DNA of 43,676 nt from Actinophytocola sp. (GCA_009377395.1 WHUB01000033.1:1-43676), one strand, 5' to 3'; counted from the first letter of the stretch, positions 8,090 through 18,270 are shown. Translations and numbers: made by a program. The notes: generated by a model from the sequence alone, not told the origin.

Positions 8090-9349
8090 ATGCTGTCCGG
8101 TCTCACCACACGCGGCAGGTGCCTCCTCGCGGCCGGGATCGCCGCCGCCATCTGCGCCTGGGCGCTCAACGAGCGCGACCTGCTGCGGGTCGCGGTGTTC
8201 GTCGTCGCGCTGCCGCTGCTCGTGGTGCTGTTCGTGTCGATGTCGAAGGTGCGCATCGGCGCGACCCGGGCGCTGGTGCCCGACCGCATCCAGGCCGGGG
8301 CCGAGGCGACGGTGCAGTTGCAGCTCTGGCGCACCGGCAGGCTGCCGTCCGGCGAGGTGCTGCTGGAAGACGGCGTCAACCACACCCTCGCCGTGCGGCC
8401 CCGGTTCATCGTCGAGCACCTGCCGCACCTGCAACGGGTGCCGTTGCAGTACGCACTGCGGCCGCAGCTGCGCGGGGTGCAGCAGGTCGGCCCGCTGCAA
8501 GCCCGGGTGACCGACCCGTTCGGCATCTGCGAGTTCGACCGTGCGCTCATCGGCACCTCCCGGCTGATCGTGGCGCCCAAGACCGACCAGCTCCGTGGCC
8601 TGCCGTCGGGCACCGGGGTCGGCACCGGCGAGGACGGCGCCATCAAGCGCGGCGCGGGCGCCGGTGAGCCGGACGCGATCGTGCGGCAGTACCGGCACGG
8701 CGACGACCTGCGGCTGGTGCACTGGCCGTCGACCGCCCGCCGGGACGAGATCATGGTGCGGCTGGAGGAGAAGCCCCGTCACGGTGGCACCACCGTGCTG
8801 CTCGACCATCGCGCCGCCGCCCACCACGGCACCGGCCCCAAGGCCAGCATCGAGTGGGCGATCTCGTTCGCCGCGAGCGCCGCACTGCACCTGCGGCGCT
8901 CCGGTCACGGGGCGCGGCTGGTGACCGAGCACGCGAACGTGCTCGCCGAGCTGCCCTCCGACGGCGGGCCCGCCCACGACAATCTCGCGCTCGACGCGCT
9001 GGCCATGCTGCAACCGGCGCATCAGCGCGATGTCACGCTCGGCGGCGACCCCGCTCACGGCCAGGAGCTCATCGCCGTGCTCGGCAGCGTCAGCAGCGAG
9101 GCCATCCACGAGCTGACCAAACATCGGGCGCGCGGCATGCGCAGTCTTGCGGTGCTGCTCGACACGGCGGCGTGGTCGTCGGAGAACACCCCCGGCGCGC
9201 AGCGCTCGTCGGCGGTCGAGGAGTCGGCACGGCTGCTGCGCGCGGCGGGCTGGAGCGTGGTGATCGCGCGGCCGGGCTCGACCTCGGCCGAGGTGTGGGA
9301 GGAGCTGTGCCGCGCCGGCCGCTGGTACCCGACGATGGTGGGGTCATGA
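8090..9349 (+). CDS. DUF58 domain membrane protein
   Basis: 419 residues with two hydrophobic N-terminal segments (about 10-28 and 31-52), then an extended domain. The DUF58 core DAIVRQYRHGDDLRLVHWPST, with the conserved arginine/histidine/tryptophan pattern, lies near residues 195-215, followed by a VWA-like region. DUF58 proteins are encoded next to MoxR ATPases and are thought to be their membrane-linked partners. The ATG at 8090 is 12 nt after the moxR stop. The stop overlaps the next start (ATGA at 9346-9349), so all three genes are probably coupled. Confidence 0.9.
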   Translation: MLSGLTTRGRCLLAAGIAAAICAWALNERDLLRVAVFVVALPLLVVLFVSMSKVRIGATRALVPDRIQAGAEATVQLQLWRTGRLPSGEVLLEDGVNHTLAVRPRFIVEHLPHLQRVPLQYALRPQLRGVQQVGPLQARVTDPFGICEFDRALIGTSRLIVAPKTDQLRGLPSGTGVGTGEDGAIKRGAGAGEPDAIVRQYRHGDDLRLVHWPSTARRDEIMVRLEEKPRHGGTTVLLDHRAAAHHGTGPKASIEWAISFAASAALHLRRSGHGARLVTEHANVLAELPSDGGPAHDNLALDALAMLQPAHQRDVTLGGDPAHGQELIAVLGSVSSEAIHELTKHRARGMRSLAVLLDTAAWSSENTPGAQRSSAVEESARLLRAAGWSVVIARPGSTSAEVWEELCRAGRWYPTMVGS

Positions 9350-11850
9350 CGACTGCGGCGGCACGCCACGCCCACGCTGACTGGACCGGCTCGCTCATCT
9401 CCGCCTCGGTCGCCGGGCTGGCGACGGTCTGCGCGGCGACCGCGCTGACCGGCGTGATCAAGGGCTCGTCGTGGCTGACCTACCTCATCGTGGCGGTGGT
9501 GCTCGTCACCTGCACCGGGCTGGCGCTGCGGTCGCTGCGGGTGCCCGCGCTCGCCGTGGGGCTCAGCCAGATCATGGTGCTGCTGCTGCTGGTCACCGGG
9601 ATGTTCACCGAGTCAGGCATCCTGGCGGTCATTCCCGGGCCCGATGCGTTCGCCGAGCTCAACCAGGTGCTCAGCGAGGCGGGCGGGCAGATCCGCACCA
9701 GCCTGCCGCCGGTGGACGCGACCGCACCGATCCTGTGTCTTGTCACGATCGGCATCGGCCTCGTCGCGGTGCTCGTCGACACCATCGCGGTCACCGTGGT
9801 CGCACCCGCCGCGTCCGGGCTGGTGCTGCTGTGTCTGTACGCCGTGCCCGCCTCGCTGGCCAACGAGATGCTGCCGTGGTGGACGTTCGTGCTCGGCGCG
9901 GGCACCTTCGCGGCACTGATCGCCATCGACAGCGGTCATCGCCACCGCGGCTGGCAGAGCCGGGAGGGCCGGTCCGCGGCGAGCGAGCGCGCCACGGCGA
10001 TGGCATCGACGCCGTCGCTCGTGGTGTCGGTCGCGATCGTGTGCGGCCTGCTCGCCGGTGCCACCGTCACGCCGATCGGCACCGTCGGCCAGCTGCCGTT
10101 CAGCTCGGGCGGCAGCGGCGCCGGGCCGTCCTCGGCCGGGCTCGGGTTGCAGCCCTTCACCCAGCTCCAGGGAATGCTCAACGACCAGGGCGACACCGAG
10201 CTGTTCCGGGTGCGCGGCCTCGGCGGCGACGACCGGCTGATGCGCGCGTTCACCCTCGACACCTACGCGCCCGACGAGGGCTGGCGGCTGCATCCCGGGC
10301 CGATGCCCGCCGGGGTGGTCGCGAACGGGCGGCTGCCCCGCTCCCCCGGCGACGCCTTCGGCCGGTCACGGGCGATCAGGATCGACCCGGTGAACTGGCG
10401 CGACGTCTGGCTGCCGACCTACGGCATGCCGCGACAGATCACCGGCATCGAGAACCACTGGTACTACGACCAGGTCAGCGGCACGGTCTACGCCGAGCGC
10501 GCGCAACGCCCGCCGCCCTACACCGTGCTGACCGCGCTCGACCAGCCGACCGAACCGGAGCTGCGCACCGCCGACGCGAGCACCGGGCAGATCCCGGCGA
10601 TCTACAGCACGCAGCCGTCGATCGACCCGAGGGTGCGGCAGCTGACCGAGCGGATCGTCGCCGGGGAGACGACGGCCTACGGCAAGGCGACGGCGATCTG
10701 GCGCTACTTCATCGCGGACGGCAACTTCACCTACGACACTCAGACCGCGAGCAACGCGGGCACCGACGCGCTGGCCAACTTCCTGCTCAAGGGCAAGCGC
10801 GGCTACTGCGCCCAGTTCGCGTCGGCGATGGCGGTCATGCTCCGCAGCCAGGACATCGGCGCGCGGGTGGCGGTCGGCTTCACCTCCGGCACGCGGATGA
10901 ACGGCTACAACTCCATCACCACCAGGGACGCCCACGCCTGGGTCGAGGTGTTCTTCGGCCCCGAGTACGGCTGGGTCCCGTTCGACCCGACCCCGCTCGA
11001 CGACGGCCGCGGCGTCGTGCCGCAGTACCTCGACCCGAACACCGCCAACTCGCCGGACAGCGGCACCGACCCGAGGGCGGATGCACGACAGCTACCGGGG
11101 GACGGTGTCCGCGCGCCCGCGCCGGAGCCGCAGCAGCCGGACCCCGGCCAGCAATCCAGCCAGCACGACAATGTCAGCCTGGCGAAGGCGCCGGACTGGA
11201 TGCGCTGGCCGGTGCTGCTACTCATGCTGCTCGCCGCCGGGCTGACGGCGGCGACGGTCTACGTCGCGCGGCGCACCAGCGAACTGCGGTCCGGGCCCGG
11301 CGCCGACGCCGGCACACCGCTGGCGCGGCGGCTCGCGCTCGCCCGCTGGTGGCTGCCACCCGCGACGGCCGGTGGCTGGCTGCTCTCGCTCGCGCTGGTC
11401 GGCTGGATGGTGTCCTGGCTGCTGGCCATCGCTCTGTTCGTGGTGGCGGGCGCGCTGGTCGCCCCGGCAGTGCTGCGGGAGTATCACCGTGGCGGCAGGC
11501 TGCACGACATCCTGCTCGGCAGGCCGGACGCGGCCTCGGCCGCCTGGCGGGAGCTGCTCGATGAGCTCGCCGACCGGGGCACGCCGGTGGCCGAGGCCGA
11601 GACGGTCCGCGACACTGCGCGCAGGCTCGCCTCGCAGTACGGGCTCAACACCGACGGGCAGCGGCACCTGAACACGATCGTGGGGGTGATGGAGCGCGCG
11701 TGGTACGGCGGCAAGACCGACGTCGACACCGAGCTCGCGGCGGCGTTCGAGGGACTGCGGCAGAGCCTGAACCGGGCCGCCCCGCTGTCCTGGCAGGGCA
11801 GGCTGCTGCCGACGTCGGTGATGTCGGGGCTTCCCGGGCTCAGGAGGTAG
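9346..11850 (+). CDS. Membrane transglutaminase-like protein (DUF3488/TgpA type)
   Basis: 834 residues. The N-terminal half has about six transmembrane helices (residues about 15-225). An extracytoplasmic transglutaminase-like domain carries the triad Cys488 (GYCAQFASAMAVMLR), His530 (DAHAWVEVFF) and Asp547 (VPFDPTP). Another helix follows near residue 625, then more membrane segments and a cytoplasmic C-terminal domain. This is the TgpA-like architecture. The family may cleave or cross-link envelope peptides, but the substrate is unknown. It ends the MoxR-DUF58 operon and converges on the DUF3040 gene with a 12-bp gap. Confidence 0.9.
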   Translation: MTTAAARHAHADWTGSLISASVAGLATVCAATALTGVIKGSSWLTYLIVAVVLVTCTGLALRSLRVPALAVGLSQIMVLLLLVTGMFTESGILAVIPGPDAFAELNQVLSEAGGQIRTSLPPVDATAPILCLVTIGIGLVAVLVDTIAVTVVAPAASGLVLLCLYAVPASLANEMLPWWTFVLGAGTFAALIAIDSGHRHRGWQSREGRSAASERATAMASTPSLVVSVAIVCGLLAGATVTPIGTVGQLPFSSGGSGAGPSSAGLGLQPFTQLQGMLNDQGDTELFRVRGLGGDDRLMRAFTLDTYAPDEGWRLHPGPMPAGVVANGRLPRSPGDAFGRSRAIRIDPVNWRDVWLPTYGMPRQITGIENHWYYDQVSGTVYAERAQRPPPYTVLTALDQPTEPELRTADASTGQIPAIYSTQPSIDPRVRQLTERIVAGETTAYGKATAIWRYFIADGNFTYDTQTASNAGTDALANFLLKGKRGYCAQFASAMAVMLRSQDIGARVAVGFTSGTRMNGYNSITTRDAHAWVEVFFGPEYGWVPFDPTPLDDGRGVVPQYLDPNTANSPDSGTDPRADARQLPGDGVRAPAPEPQQPDPGQQSSQHDNVSLAKAPDWMRWPVLLLMLLAAGLTAATVYVARRTSELRSGPGADAGTPLARRLALARWWLPPATAGGWLLSLALVGWMVSWLLAIALFVVAGALVAPAVLREYHRGGRLHDILLGRPDAASAAWRELLDELADRGTPVAEAETVRDTARRLASQYGLNTDGQRHLNTIVGVMERAWYGGKTDVDTELAAAFEGLRQSLNRAAPLSWQGRLLPTSVMSGLPGLRR

Positions 11851-11862
11851 GACGCGGGGCGA

Positions 11863-12258
11863 TCAGTGGTCGTCGAAGCGGTGCCGGAAACGTTCTTCCA
11901 TGCGTTGCGAGAACGAGCTGCGCTTGGCGCTTTTGCCGTCCTTTTTGTCGCCGGAGGAGTCGGCCTCGCCTTCGGGCTGCGCACGCAACGACGTCACGAA
12001 CAGCAGCACCCCGAAGAACATCAGCAGGAAACCGAACACGCTGAGGATGGGAATCTCCGCCAGCCGCACCTGCACCATCACGCCGAGCGGCAACATCGTG
12101 ATACCGACCGCGAACAGCACAATGCCCTGAATTCGCTTGCCACGGGCAGGCTTGCGGAGTCGCTTCCCTCGGACATTCGACGCGAACTTCGGGTCCTCTG
12201 CGTACAGAGCCTGCTCGATTTGATCGAGCAGCCGCTGCTCATGCTCGGAGAGTGGCAT
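11863..12258 (-). CDS. DUF3040 small membrane protein
   Basis: 131 residues. The N-terminal MPLSEHEQRLLDQIEQALYAEDPKFAS is the DUF3040 signature. Two transmembrane helices follow (about 45-63 and 68-90), then a charged Ser/Lys/Asp tail that is probably cytoplasmic and disordered. ATG at 12258 is chosen because GGAGGAGG lies 5 nt upstream and it matches the family start; the frame is open to 12309. DUF3040 proteins are found near division clusters in actinobacteria, with unknown function. A TTGACA (about 12345) on the minus strand may belong to its promoter, but I see no well-spaced -10. Confidence 0.88.
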   Translation of the reverse strand: MPLSEHEQRLLDQIEQALYAEDPKFASNVRGKRLRKPARGKRIQGIVLFAVGITMLPLGVMVQVRLAEIPILSVFGFLLMFFGVLLFVTSLRAQPEGEADSSGDKKDGKSAKRSSFSQRMEERFRHRFDDH

Positions 12259-12408
12259 CTGTCCTCCTCCCGCGGCATGTTGTCTGAGCTGCCCCGCGCA
12301 ACTCACCACATCCCATCGTCGGCACCTGCTTACGGGCTGCCACTGTCAAGGATACGAGTCCGGCGGACCCAGGACTACCCGATGTGGCAAGCTTCTACCC
12401 AAGAATAA

Positions 12409-13710
12409 TCATCTTGTGTCCGTCGTGCCGTGATCCGCACTCGCCGCTGTTTGATCAGTGGTGTTCCACCCTAGCAGCGAAGCCGGTCGCACCGCCGAGT
12501 CGCCGAACCGGTTACGCGCCGTGTCCGCCGCGAGTTCCGCGTCGCGCCAACGCGGTTCGTCCCCGTCGAGCCGCAGCTGCTGGCCGCTGTCCTCGGCGGC
12601 GAGGCCCTCGATCCGCACTCCGATCAGCCGCACCAGCGATCCCGGCGGCACGTTGGCGCTCAGCAGCGCCTGTGCGCAGGCGTGGATCTCCCTGGCGACA
12701 TCGGTGGCGGCCGGCAGCGACCGGGCCCGGGTGATCGTGGTGAAGTCGGCGAAGCGGATCTTGACCGTGACCGTCTTGCCGAGCAATCCCTTGGTACGCA
12801 AGGCAGCCGCGACCCGCCCGGAGAGCCCGAGCAGTTCCCGCGCGAGGACGTCGGCGTCGCCCTGGTCGACGTCGAAGGTGTGCTCGGCGCCGAGCGACTT
12901 GTCCGGCGAGTGCGGCGTCACCGGTCTCGGGTCGTCGCCGTTGGCCAGCGCGTGCAGGTGCTCCCCCGCCGCGACGCCGACCACCCGCCGCAGCCGGGCG
13001 AGCGGCGTCGCGGCGACGTCGGCGATGGTGTACAGCCCGGCGCGCTCCAGCGCGTCGGCGGTGCGCTGCCCGACGCCCGCCAGCGCCGACACCGGCAGCG
13101 GGTGCAGGAACTGCCGCACCCGATGTTGCGGCACCACGACCATCGCGTCCGGTTTCGCCATGCCGGAGGCCAGTTTGGCGGCGAACTTGACCGGCGCGAT
13201 GCCGACCGAGCAGGTGATGCCGTGCTCGGCGGCGATCCGGGCGCGGACCTCGGCACCGATGCGGGACGGGGTGGTCCGCAGCCGTTTCAGCGCGCCGCCG
13301 ACGTCGAGGAACGCCTCATCGAGGCTCAGCGGCTCGACCAGCGGCGTGAACTCGGCGAAGACCGCCATCACCGCGGCGGAGACTTCGCTGTAGAGCCCGC
13401 GGGTCGGCGGCAGGTACACCGCGTGCGGGCACAGCTTGCGCGCCACCGCCGCGGGCATGGCGGAGCGGACACCGTACTCGCGGGCGGGGTAGTTGGCTGA
13501 GAGCACCACCGAGCGGCTGCCGCTGCCCGCGACGACGACCGGCCGGTCGGCCAGCTCGGGCCGGGTGCGCAGTTCGACGGCGGCGAAGAAGGCGTCCATG
13601 TCGATGTGCAGCACGCCGCAGCCGGTGTCGTCCGGCCACACCTCCGGCGCGGTGTCCGCGGTGATCCGCAGGTGCCGCAGCGAGTCGGGGAGGCCGGTGT
13701 TGCGCCCCAT
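12409..13710 (-). CDS. dinB: DNA polymerase IV (Y-family)
   Basis: Translesion polymerase. HIDMDAFFAAVE (about residues 35-46) and SLDEAFLDVGG (about 127-137) carry the three catalytic acidic residues of the palm. The steric-gate aromatic follows the first aspartate. GVGQRTADALERAGLYTIADVA is the helix-hairpin-helix of the thumb, and a little-finger domain follows. At 433 residues it is slightly longer than E. coli DinB. No C-terminal beta-clamp motif stands out. The ATG is 12 nt after the upstream methyltransferase stop, so they are probably co-transcribed. No SOS box is visible near this unit, so damage induction is not supported here. Confidence 0.94.
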   Translation of the reverse strand: MGRNTGLPDSLRHLRITADTAPEVWPDDTGCGVLHIDMDAFFAAVELRTRPELADRPVVVAGSGSRSVVLSANYPAREYGVRSAMPAAVARKLCPHAVYLPPTRGLYSEVSAAVMAVFAEFTPLVEPLSLDEAFLDVGGALKRLRTTPSRIGAEVRARIAAEHGITCSVGIAPVKFAAKLASGMAKPDAMVVVPQHRVRQFLHPLPVSALAGVGQRTADALERAGLYTIADVAATPLARLRRVVGVAAGEHLHALANGDDPRPVTPHSPDKSLGAEHTFDVDQGDADVLARELLGLSGRVAAALRTKGLLGKTVTVKIRFADFTTITRARSLPAATDVAREIHACAQALLSANVPPGSLVRLIGVRIEGLAAEDSGQQLRLDGDEPRWRDAELAADTARNRFGDSAVRPASLLGWNTTDQTAASADHGTTDTR

Positions 13711-13722
13711 GGCGGTGGTGAG

Positions 13723-14451
13723 TCAGCCCGCGCGGCGCGCGAGCGCATGCAGCCGGGAGGCGATGTCGCGCAGCGGCGGCATGCTCGCGGCGGTGCGCTC
13801 GAACTCGGTGACCTCGTCCTCGTTGGGGTCGGGCACCGAGTCGGACACCACGCCGTCGCCGCGCAGCGCGGCCACCGCCAGCCCGGCGCCGTCGAGCAGC
13901 CGGGTCAGGCTCTCGACGTCGAACCGGCGCAGCACCTCGCCGTCGTCGGGCAGCACGCCGTCCGGCCCGGTGAGCAGCGCGCGTGCCTCGTCGAACCGGC
14001 CGGCGAGGGCGCGGTGCAGCACGGCGGCGTGCCGGTTGGCGACGAGCACCGACACCACGCCGTCGCCCGAGACCGCCTTCGCGAGCGCGGCCGCGGCGGC
14101 TGCCGGGTCGTCGACCACCTCGAGCAGGCCGTGGGCGAGCACGATGTCGGCGGACCCGGCGGGCACGATGTCACCGAGCGCGTCGGCGTCCTCGGCGACG
14201 CCGGTGATCCGGTCGGCGACGCCTTCCTCCTCCGCCCGGCGCGACAGCGTGGCCAGCGCGTTCGGGTTCGGCTCGACGACGGTGACGGTGCAGCCCGCCA
14301 CCGCGAGCGGGACCGCCCACACGCCGCTGCCGCCGCCGACGTCGACGACGACGGGGTGCTCGATCCCCCGCTCACGGGTGGCGGCGAGTTCCTGATCGAG
14401 CACGCGATGCACGGCGTCGGAGCCACGCACGGCGGGACTGTCCATTCGCAT
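13723..14451 (-). CDS. Class I SAM-dependent methyltransferase
   Basis: 242 residues with a Rossmann methyltransferase fold. VVVDVGGGSGVWAVPLA (motif I) is followed by VTVVEPNPNALATL (motif II acidic residue) and ADIVLAHGLLEVVDDPAA (motif IV region), close to the SmtA/UbiE group. Substrate cannot be assigned. The ATG at 14451 has a -10-like TAGGGT (14463-14458) ending 6 nt upstream and no ribosome site, which suggests a leaderless mRNA that continues into dinB. Confidence 0.85.
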   Translation of the reverse strand: MRMDSPAVRGSDAVHRVLDQELAATRERGIEHPVVVDVGGGSGVWAVPLAVAGCTVTVVEPNPNALATLSRRAEEEGVADRITGVAEDADALGDIVPAGSADIVLAHGLLEVVDDPAAAAAALAKAVSGDGVVSVLVANRHAAVLHRALAGRFDEARALLTGPDGVLPDDGEVLRRFDVESLTRLLDGAGLAVAALRGDGVVSDSVPDPNEDEVTEFERTAASMPPLRDIASRLHALARRAG

Positions 14452-14457
14452 GGCCTC

Positions 14458-14463
14458 ACCCTA
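14458..14463 (-). promoter_or_regulatory. -10 element of methyltransferase-dinB unit
   Basis: TAGGGT on the minus strand ends 6 nt before ATG at 14451, the spacing of a leaderless start. No convincing -35. Confidence 0.45.
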
Positions 14464-14546
14464 ATGCCCGAGGCCGGCACCGTCCCGCAACCGGGTCGAA
14501 TGGCCCGATCCGGGCCACCAGATCCCCCGCGACGGGTCATGGCAGC

Positions 14547-14552
14547 TACGCT
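14547..14552 (+). promoter_or_regulatory. -10 element of the ParA-like gene
   Basis: TACGCT ends 7 nt before GTG at 14560, which supports a leaderless mRNA starting there rather than at the ATG at 14539. Confidence 0.45.
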
Positions 14553-14559
14553 GCATCGT

Positions 14560-15399
14560 GTGCAGATCGTCGCGGTGCTCAGTCTGAAGGGTGGGGTCGG
14601 CAAGACCACCGTCGCGCTGGGTCTCACCTCAGCCGCGCTCCGCCGCAACATCAGGACCCTCGTGGTCGACCTCGACCCGCAGGGCAACGCGACATCCACC
14701 CTCGACCCCGCTGGCGCCGACTACGGTCTCGCCGACGTGCTGGCGACGCCGCGGCCGCCGATCCTCGGTCAGGCGGTGTCGCAGAGCGCCTGGAGCGAGG
14801 ACGTGGACGTGCTCGCGGGCAACGAGGACATCGAGTCGCTCAACGAGCAGTCACCGCATGCCAGCCCGCTGGACAACCTGGCGCGCGCGACGTCCTGGTT
14901 CGCCGATCCGGAGAACGAGTCCGGGTACGACCTGGTCGTGCTGGACTGTCCGCCGTCGCTGGGCAGGCTGACGCGGTCCGCGCTGCTGGCCGCGACCGGC
15001 GCGCTGCTGGTGACCGAGCCGACGATGTACGCCGTGTCCGGGGCGCAGCGCGCGTTCCAAGCGATCGAGCAGACCCGTAACGGGCAGAACCCGCAGCTGC
15101 GGGCGCTCGGGGTGCTGGTGAACAAGTTCCGCGCCCGTTCGCACGAGCACCACTACCGGATCAACGAGCTGCGGGAGGGGTTCGGCTCGCTGGTGATGCC
15201 GGTGGCGCTGCCCGACCGGCTCGCGGTGCAGCAGGCGGCGGGCGCGTGCACCCCGATCCATGAGTGGGCGACGCCGGGCGGCAGGGAGATCGCGCTCGCG
15301 TTCAACCTGGTGCTCGCCCGCATCCTCCGCTCCGCCCGCCGGGGCCGCCACCACCTCGAACCCCCCAACCCCGAACTCGTCACCGACGAAACCGCGTAG
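14560..15399 (+). CDS. Orphan ParA/MinD-family ATPase
   Basis: 279 residues. The deviant Walker [16 protein letters not shown] (about 8-22) has the signature lysine; [14 protein letters not shown] is motif A', and [20 protein letters not shown] is Walker B. ParA-type ATPases form nucleotide-dependent dimers that position cargo such as DNA or protein complexes. No parB or centromere-like repeat array lies next to it, and the chromosomal parA is normally near the origin with rnpA/gidB, so this is an orphan paralogue of unknown cargo. GTG at 14560 is preferred over ATG at 14539 because of the -10 position; the latter adds seven residues. Confidence 0.85.
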   Translation: MQIVAVLSLKGGVGKTTVALGLTSAALRRNIRTLVVDLDPQGNATSTLDPAGADYGLADVLATPRPPILGQAVSQSAWSEDVDVLAGNEDIESLNEQSPHASPLDNLARATSWFADPENESGYDLVVLDCPPSLGRLTRSALLAATGALLVTEPTMYAVSGAQRAFQAIEQTRNGQNPQLRALGVLVNKFRARSHEHHYRINELREGFGSLVMPVALPDRLAVQQAAGACTPIHEWATPGGREIALAFNLVLARILRSARRGRHHLEPPNPELVTDETA

Positions 15400-15403
15400 G
15401 GCT

Positions 15404-15469
15404 GCGTGTCCCGCGTTGCGGCGTCGCGAGTCCCACGTTGTGGTGCCGCGAGTCCCGCGTTGTGGGGCG
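15404..15469 (+). repeat. Three tandem 22-bp repeats upstream of pyrD
   Basis: Units start at 15404, 15426 and 15448. The core is GCGAGTCCCGCGTTGTGG followed by TGCC or GGCG. Units 2 and 3 differ at a few positions and unit 1 is more diverged (GCGTGTCC start). There are no spacers. The same unit appears in the opposite orientation after pyrD. Confidence 0.9.
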
Positions 15470-15493
15470 CGAACGCCGAACATGCGGGCGTGC

Positions 15494-15532
15494 GCGCAGG
15501 ACACGACGTCCCGAGCGCAGGACACGACGTCC
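15494..15532. repeat. Two tandem 21-bp repeats
   Basis: GCGCAGGACACGACGTCC occurs at 15494-15511 and exactly again at 15515-15532, giving a 21-bp period. Its reverse complement contains GTGTCCTGCGC, similar to GTGTCCCGCG in the first 22-bp unit, so it may be a degenerate inverted relative. Confidence 0.85.
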
Positions 15533-15539
15533 GGTGCGC

Positions 15540-15545
15540 GAGACT
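15540..15545 (+). promoter_or_regulatory. -10-like element of pyrD
   Basis: GAGACT ends 6 nt before GTG at 15552 and no ribosome site is visible. A leaderless pyrD start is therefore plausible, which would put the repeats upstream of the transcript. Confidence 0.35.
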
Positions 15546-15551
15546 GGCAGC

Positions 15552-16589
<1,038 letters not shown>

Positions 16590-16677
16590 AAGCCCGCAAC
16601 GCGGAACTCGCGGCACCAGAACGCGGGACTCGCGCCCCCGCAACCCAGGACTCGCGGCACCACAACGCGGGACTCGC
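16590..16677 (-). repeat. Four tandem 22-bp repeats downstream of pyrD
   Basis: Units start at 16590, 16612, 16634 and 16656. The unit at 16656-16677 is the exact reverse complement of the consensus of the upstream array. The array fills the gap between the pyrD stop (16587-16589) and the pspM stop (16679) almost to the base. Confidence 0.9.
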
Positions 16678-16678
16678 G

Positions 16679-17392
16679 CTAAGAGCTGAGCTCGCGGAGC
16701 GCTTGGGCCATGCCGGCGAGGTGGTCGGTGGCGTCGGTGAGGCTTTCGCGGGCGGGGCCGAGACCGCTGCCCTGGGCGGCGACGGCCTTGCCCGCCGCCA
16801 CGAGCAGGCCGCCGTAGGAGTCGACGCCCTCGTTGAGCTGCTCGGCCAGCGTCGTCACGGCGGCGTCGAGCGAGCCGTGCTCGGCGGCGGGAGCAGCGGC
16901 GCGGGCCCGCTCGATCGCCACGATCCGTGCGGCGAGTCCGTACAGCGCGTCCTCCGCCTCGGCCGCCGTTCTCCGGGCGGCGGCGAGGGAGTCATCGGCG
17001 ACAACCGGAGCGAGCTGAGCCAGCAGCTCGGACAGCGACCGTCGCGCCTCGGCGAGGCGCTGCATCGGCCCATACGCCACCGACGTGCGCGGCGGCAGCG
17101 TGCGCCGCCTGCTGCCGGAGACCGGGACCGTGACGCGGCGCAGCGTGCGCAGCCGCATCCCAGCCCTGACCGCGAGCGCGCCGAACACCACCACACCGGT
17201 GACGAAGGGGTACGACCCGGTGCCGACGGCGATGCCACACAGTGTGGCGAGCACCAGCCAGATCGTCAGCCCGCGCGCGGCCCGTTCCTTGCGCCGCGCC
17301 AGCTTGGCCGACGGCTCGTTCCAGTCTGCCCACTGCTGGCTGAGGTCGGCGACGAACGGGAACGTGGCGAGCAAGCGCGACTTGTCGATCAC
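16679..17392 (-). CDS. pspM: PspA-associated membrane protein (PspM, Rv2743c-like)
   Basis: 237 residues. Two adjacent transmembrane helices (about 41-77: LTIWLVLATLCGIAVGTG and FVTGVVVFGALAVRAG) follow a soluble N-terminus. The C-terminal part is Ala/Glu-rich and predicted helical. In M. tuberculosis the equivalent gene downstream of pspA encodes an integral membrane partner of PspA. The GTG start follows the pspA stop by 11 nt with a GAGGT ribosome site. The mycobacterial fourth gene (pspN, Rv2742c) is not present and pyrD converges instead. Assignment rests mainly on position and topology. Confidence 0.75.
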   Translation of the reverse strand: MIDKSRLLATFPFVADLSQQWADWNEPSAKLARRKERAARGLTIWLVLATLCGIAVGTGSYPFVTGVVVFGALAVRAGMRLRTLRRVTVPVSGSRRRTLPPRTSVAYGPMQRLAEARRSLSELLAQLAPVVADDSLAAARRTAAEAEDALYGLAARIVAIERARAAAPAAEHGSLDAAVTTLAEQLNEGVDSYGGLLVAAGKAVAAQGSGLGPARESLTDATDHLAGMAQALRELSS

Positions 17393-17403
17393 CTCGGGCT
17401 ACC

Positions 17404-18270
17404 TCATGCCTTGTTCTGCTGCTGTTCTGCCTGTACTCGCTTGGCGATCTCGGCCTGCACATCGGCGCTCGGCTTCTGGTTCGCCTCGCTCTTCTTCTCC
17501 TGCTCCGCGGCCTTCTCCCCCGACCCCGCGGTCACCTGGCCAACCGACTCGCCGTGCATCGAGGCGCGGATCTGCTCCAGCCGGTTGTGCCCGGCGAGCT
17601 GAGTGGTTGAGTACTGCACGTCGAGCATCCTGCCCTGCACCGAGTTCTCCGCCAGCTCGGCCGAGCCGACGGCGGTGGCGTAGCGGCGCTCGATCTTCTC
17701 CCGCACCTCGTCCAGCGACGGCGTCGAACTGGGCGCGGCCAACTCGGTCATCTGCGTCAACGAGGCCGACACCTGCTCCTGCATCTTGGCCTGTTCGAGC
17801 TGTGAGAGCAGCTTGGTGCGCTCGGCCAGCTTCTGCTGCAACGCCTGCGCGTTGCGCTCGACGGCCTGCTTGGCCTGCGTCGCGGCCTGCAATGCCTGGT
17901 CGTGCAGCGACTTGAGGTCCTCGATGCTCTGCTCGGCGGTCACCAGCTGCGCCGCGAAGCCCTCGGCGGCGACCTCGTAGTCCTCGGCCTTCTTGGTGTC
18001 GTCCTTCTCCCGCGCCTCCTCGGCGAGCACCAGCGCCTGCCGGGCGGAGGACTGGAGCTTCTCCACCTCGCCGAGCTGACGGTTGAGCTTCATCTCGAGC
18101 TGCCGCTGGTTGCCGATCACCGACGCCGCCTGCTGCGACAGGGCCTGGTGGTTACGCTGCGCCTCCTCGATGGCCTGCTGGATCTGCACCTTCGGGTCGG
18201 CATACTCGTCGACCTTCGACGAGAACGCCGCCATCAGGTACTTCCAGAACTTCACGAATGGGTTGGCCAT
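17404..18270 (-). CDS. pspA: Phage-shock protein A (PspA/IM30)
   Basis: 288-residue ESCRT-III-like membrane-stabilising protein. The N-terminus [26 protein letters not shown] is the amphipathic membrane-binding helix. A long coiled coil follows ([17 protein letters not shown] to about residue 210), then a Gln/Lys-rich tail. ATG at 18270 gives the family start. Known role: binds stressed inner membrane and, in mycobacteria, restrains ClgR. The 172-bp space upstream holds a SigE-type promoter candidate (18346-18371), so it can be transcribed separately from clgR. Confidence 0.93.
   Translation of the reverse strand: MANPFVKFWKYLMAAFSSKVDEYADPKVQIQQAIEEAQRNHQALSQQAASVIGNQRQLEMKLNRQLGEVEKLQSSARQALVLAEEAREKDDTKKAEDYEVAAEGFAAQLVTAEQSIEDLKSLHDQALQAATQAKQAVERNAQALQQKLAERTKLLSQLEQAKMQEQVSASLTQMTELAAPSSTPSLDEVREKIERRYATAVGSAELAENSVQGRMLDVQYSTTQLAGHNRLEQIRASMHGESVGQVTAGSGEKAAEQEKKSEANQKPSADVQAEIAKRVQAEQQQNKA

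Noticed and set aside
12409..14451. SOS control of dinB
   Set aside because: No TCGAAC-N4-GTTCGA-like site was seen upstream of dinB or of the methyltransferase it follows.
15404..15532. Possible CRISPR array before pyrD
   Set aside because: Repeats are directly adjacent without unique spacers, units are imperfect, and no cas gene is nearby.
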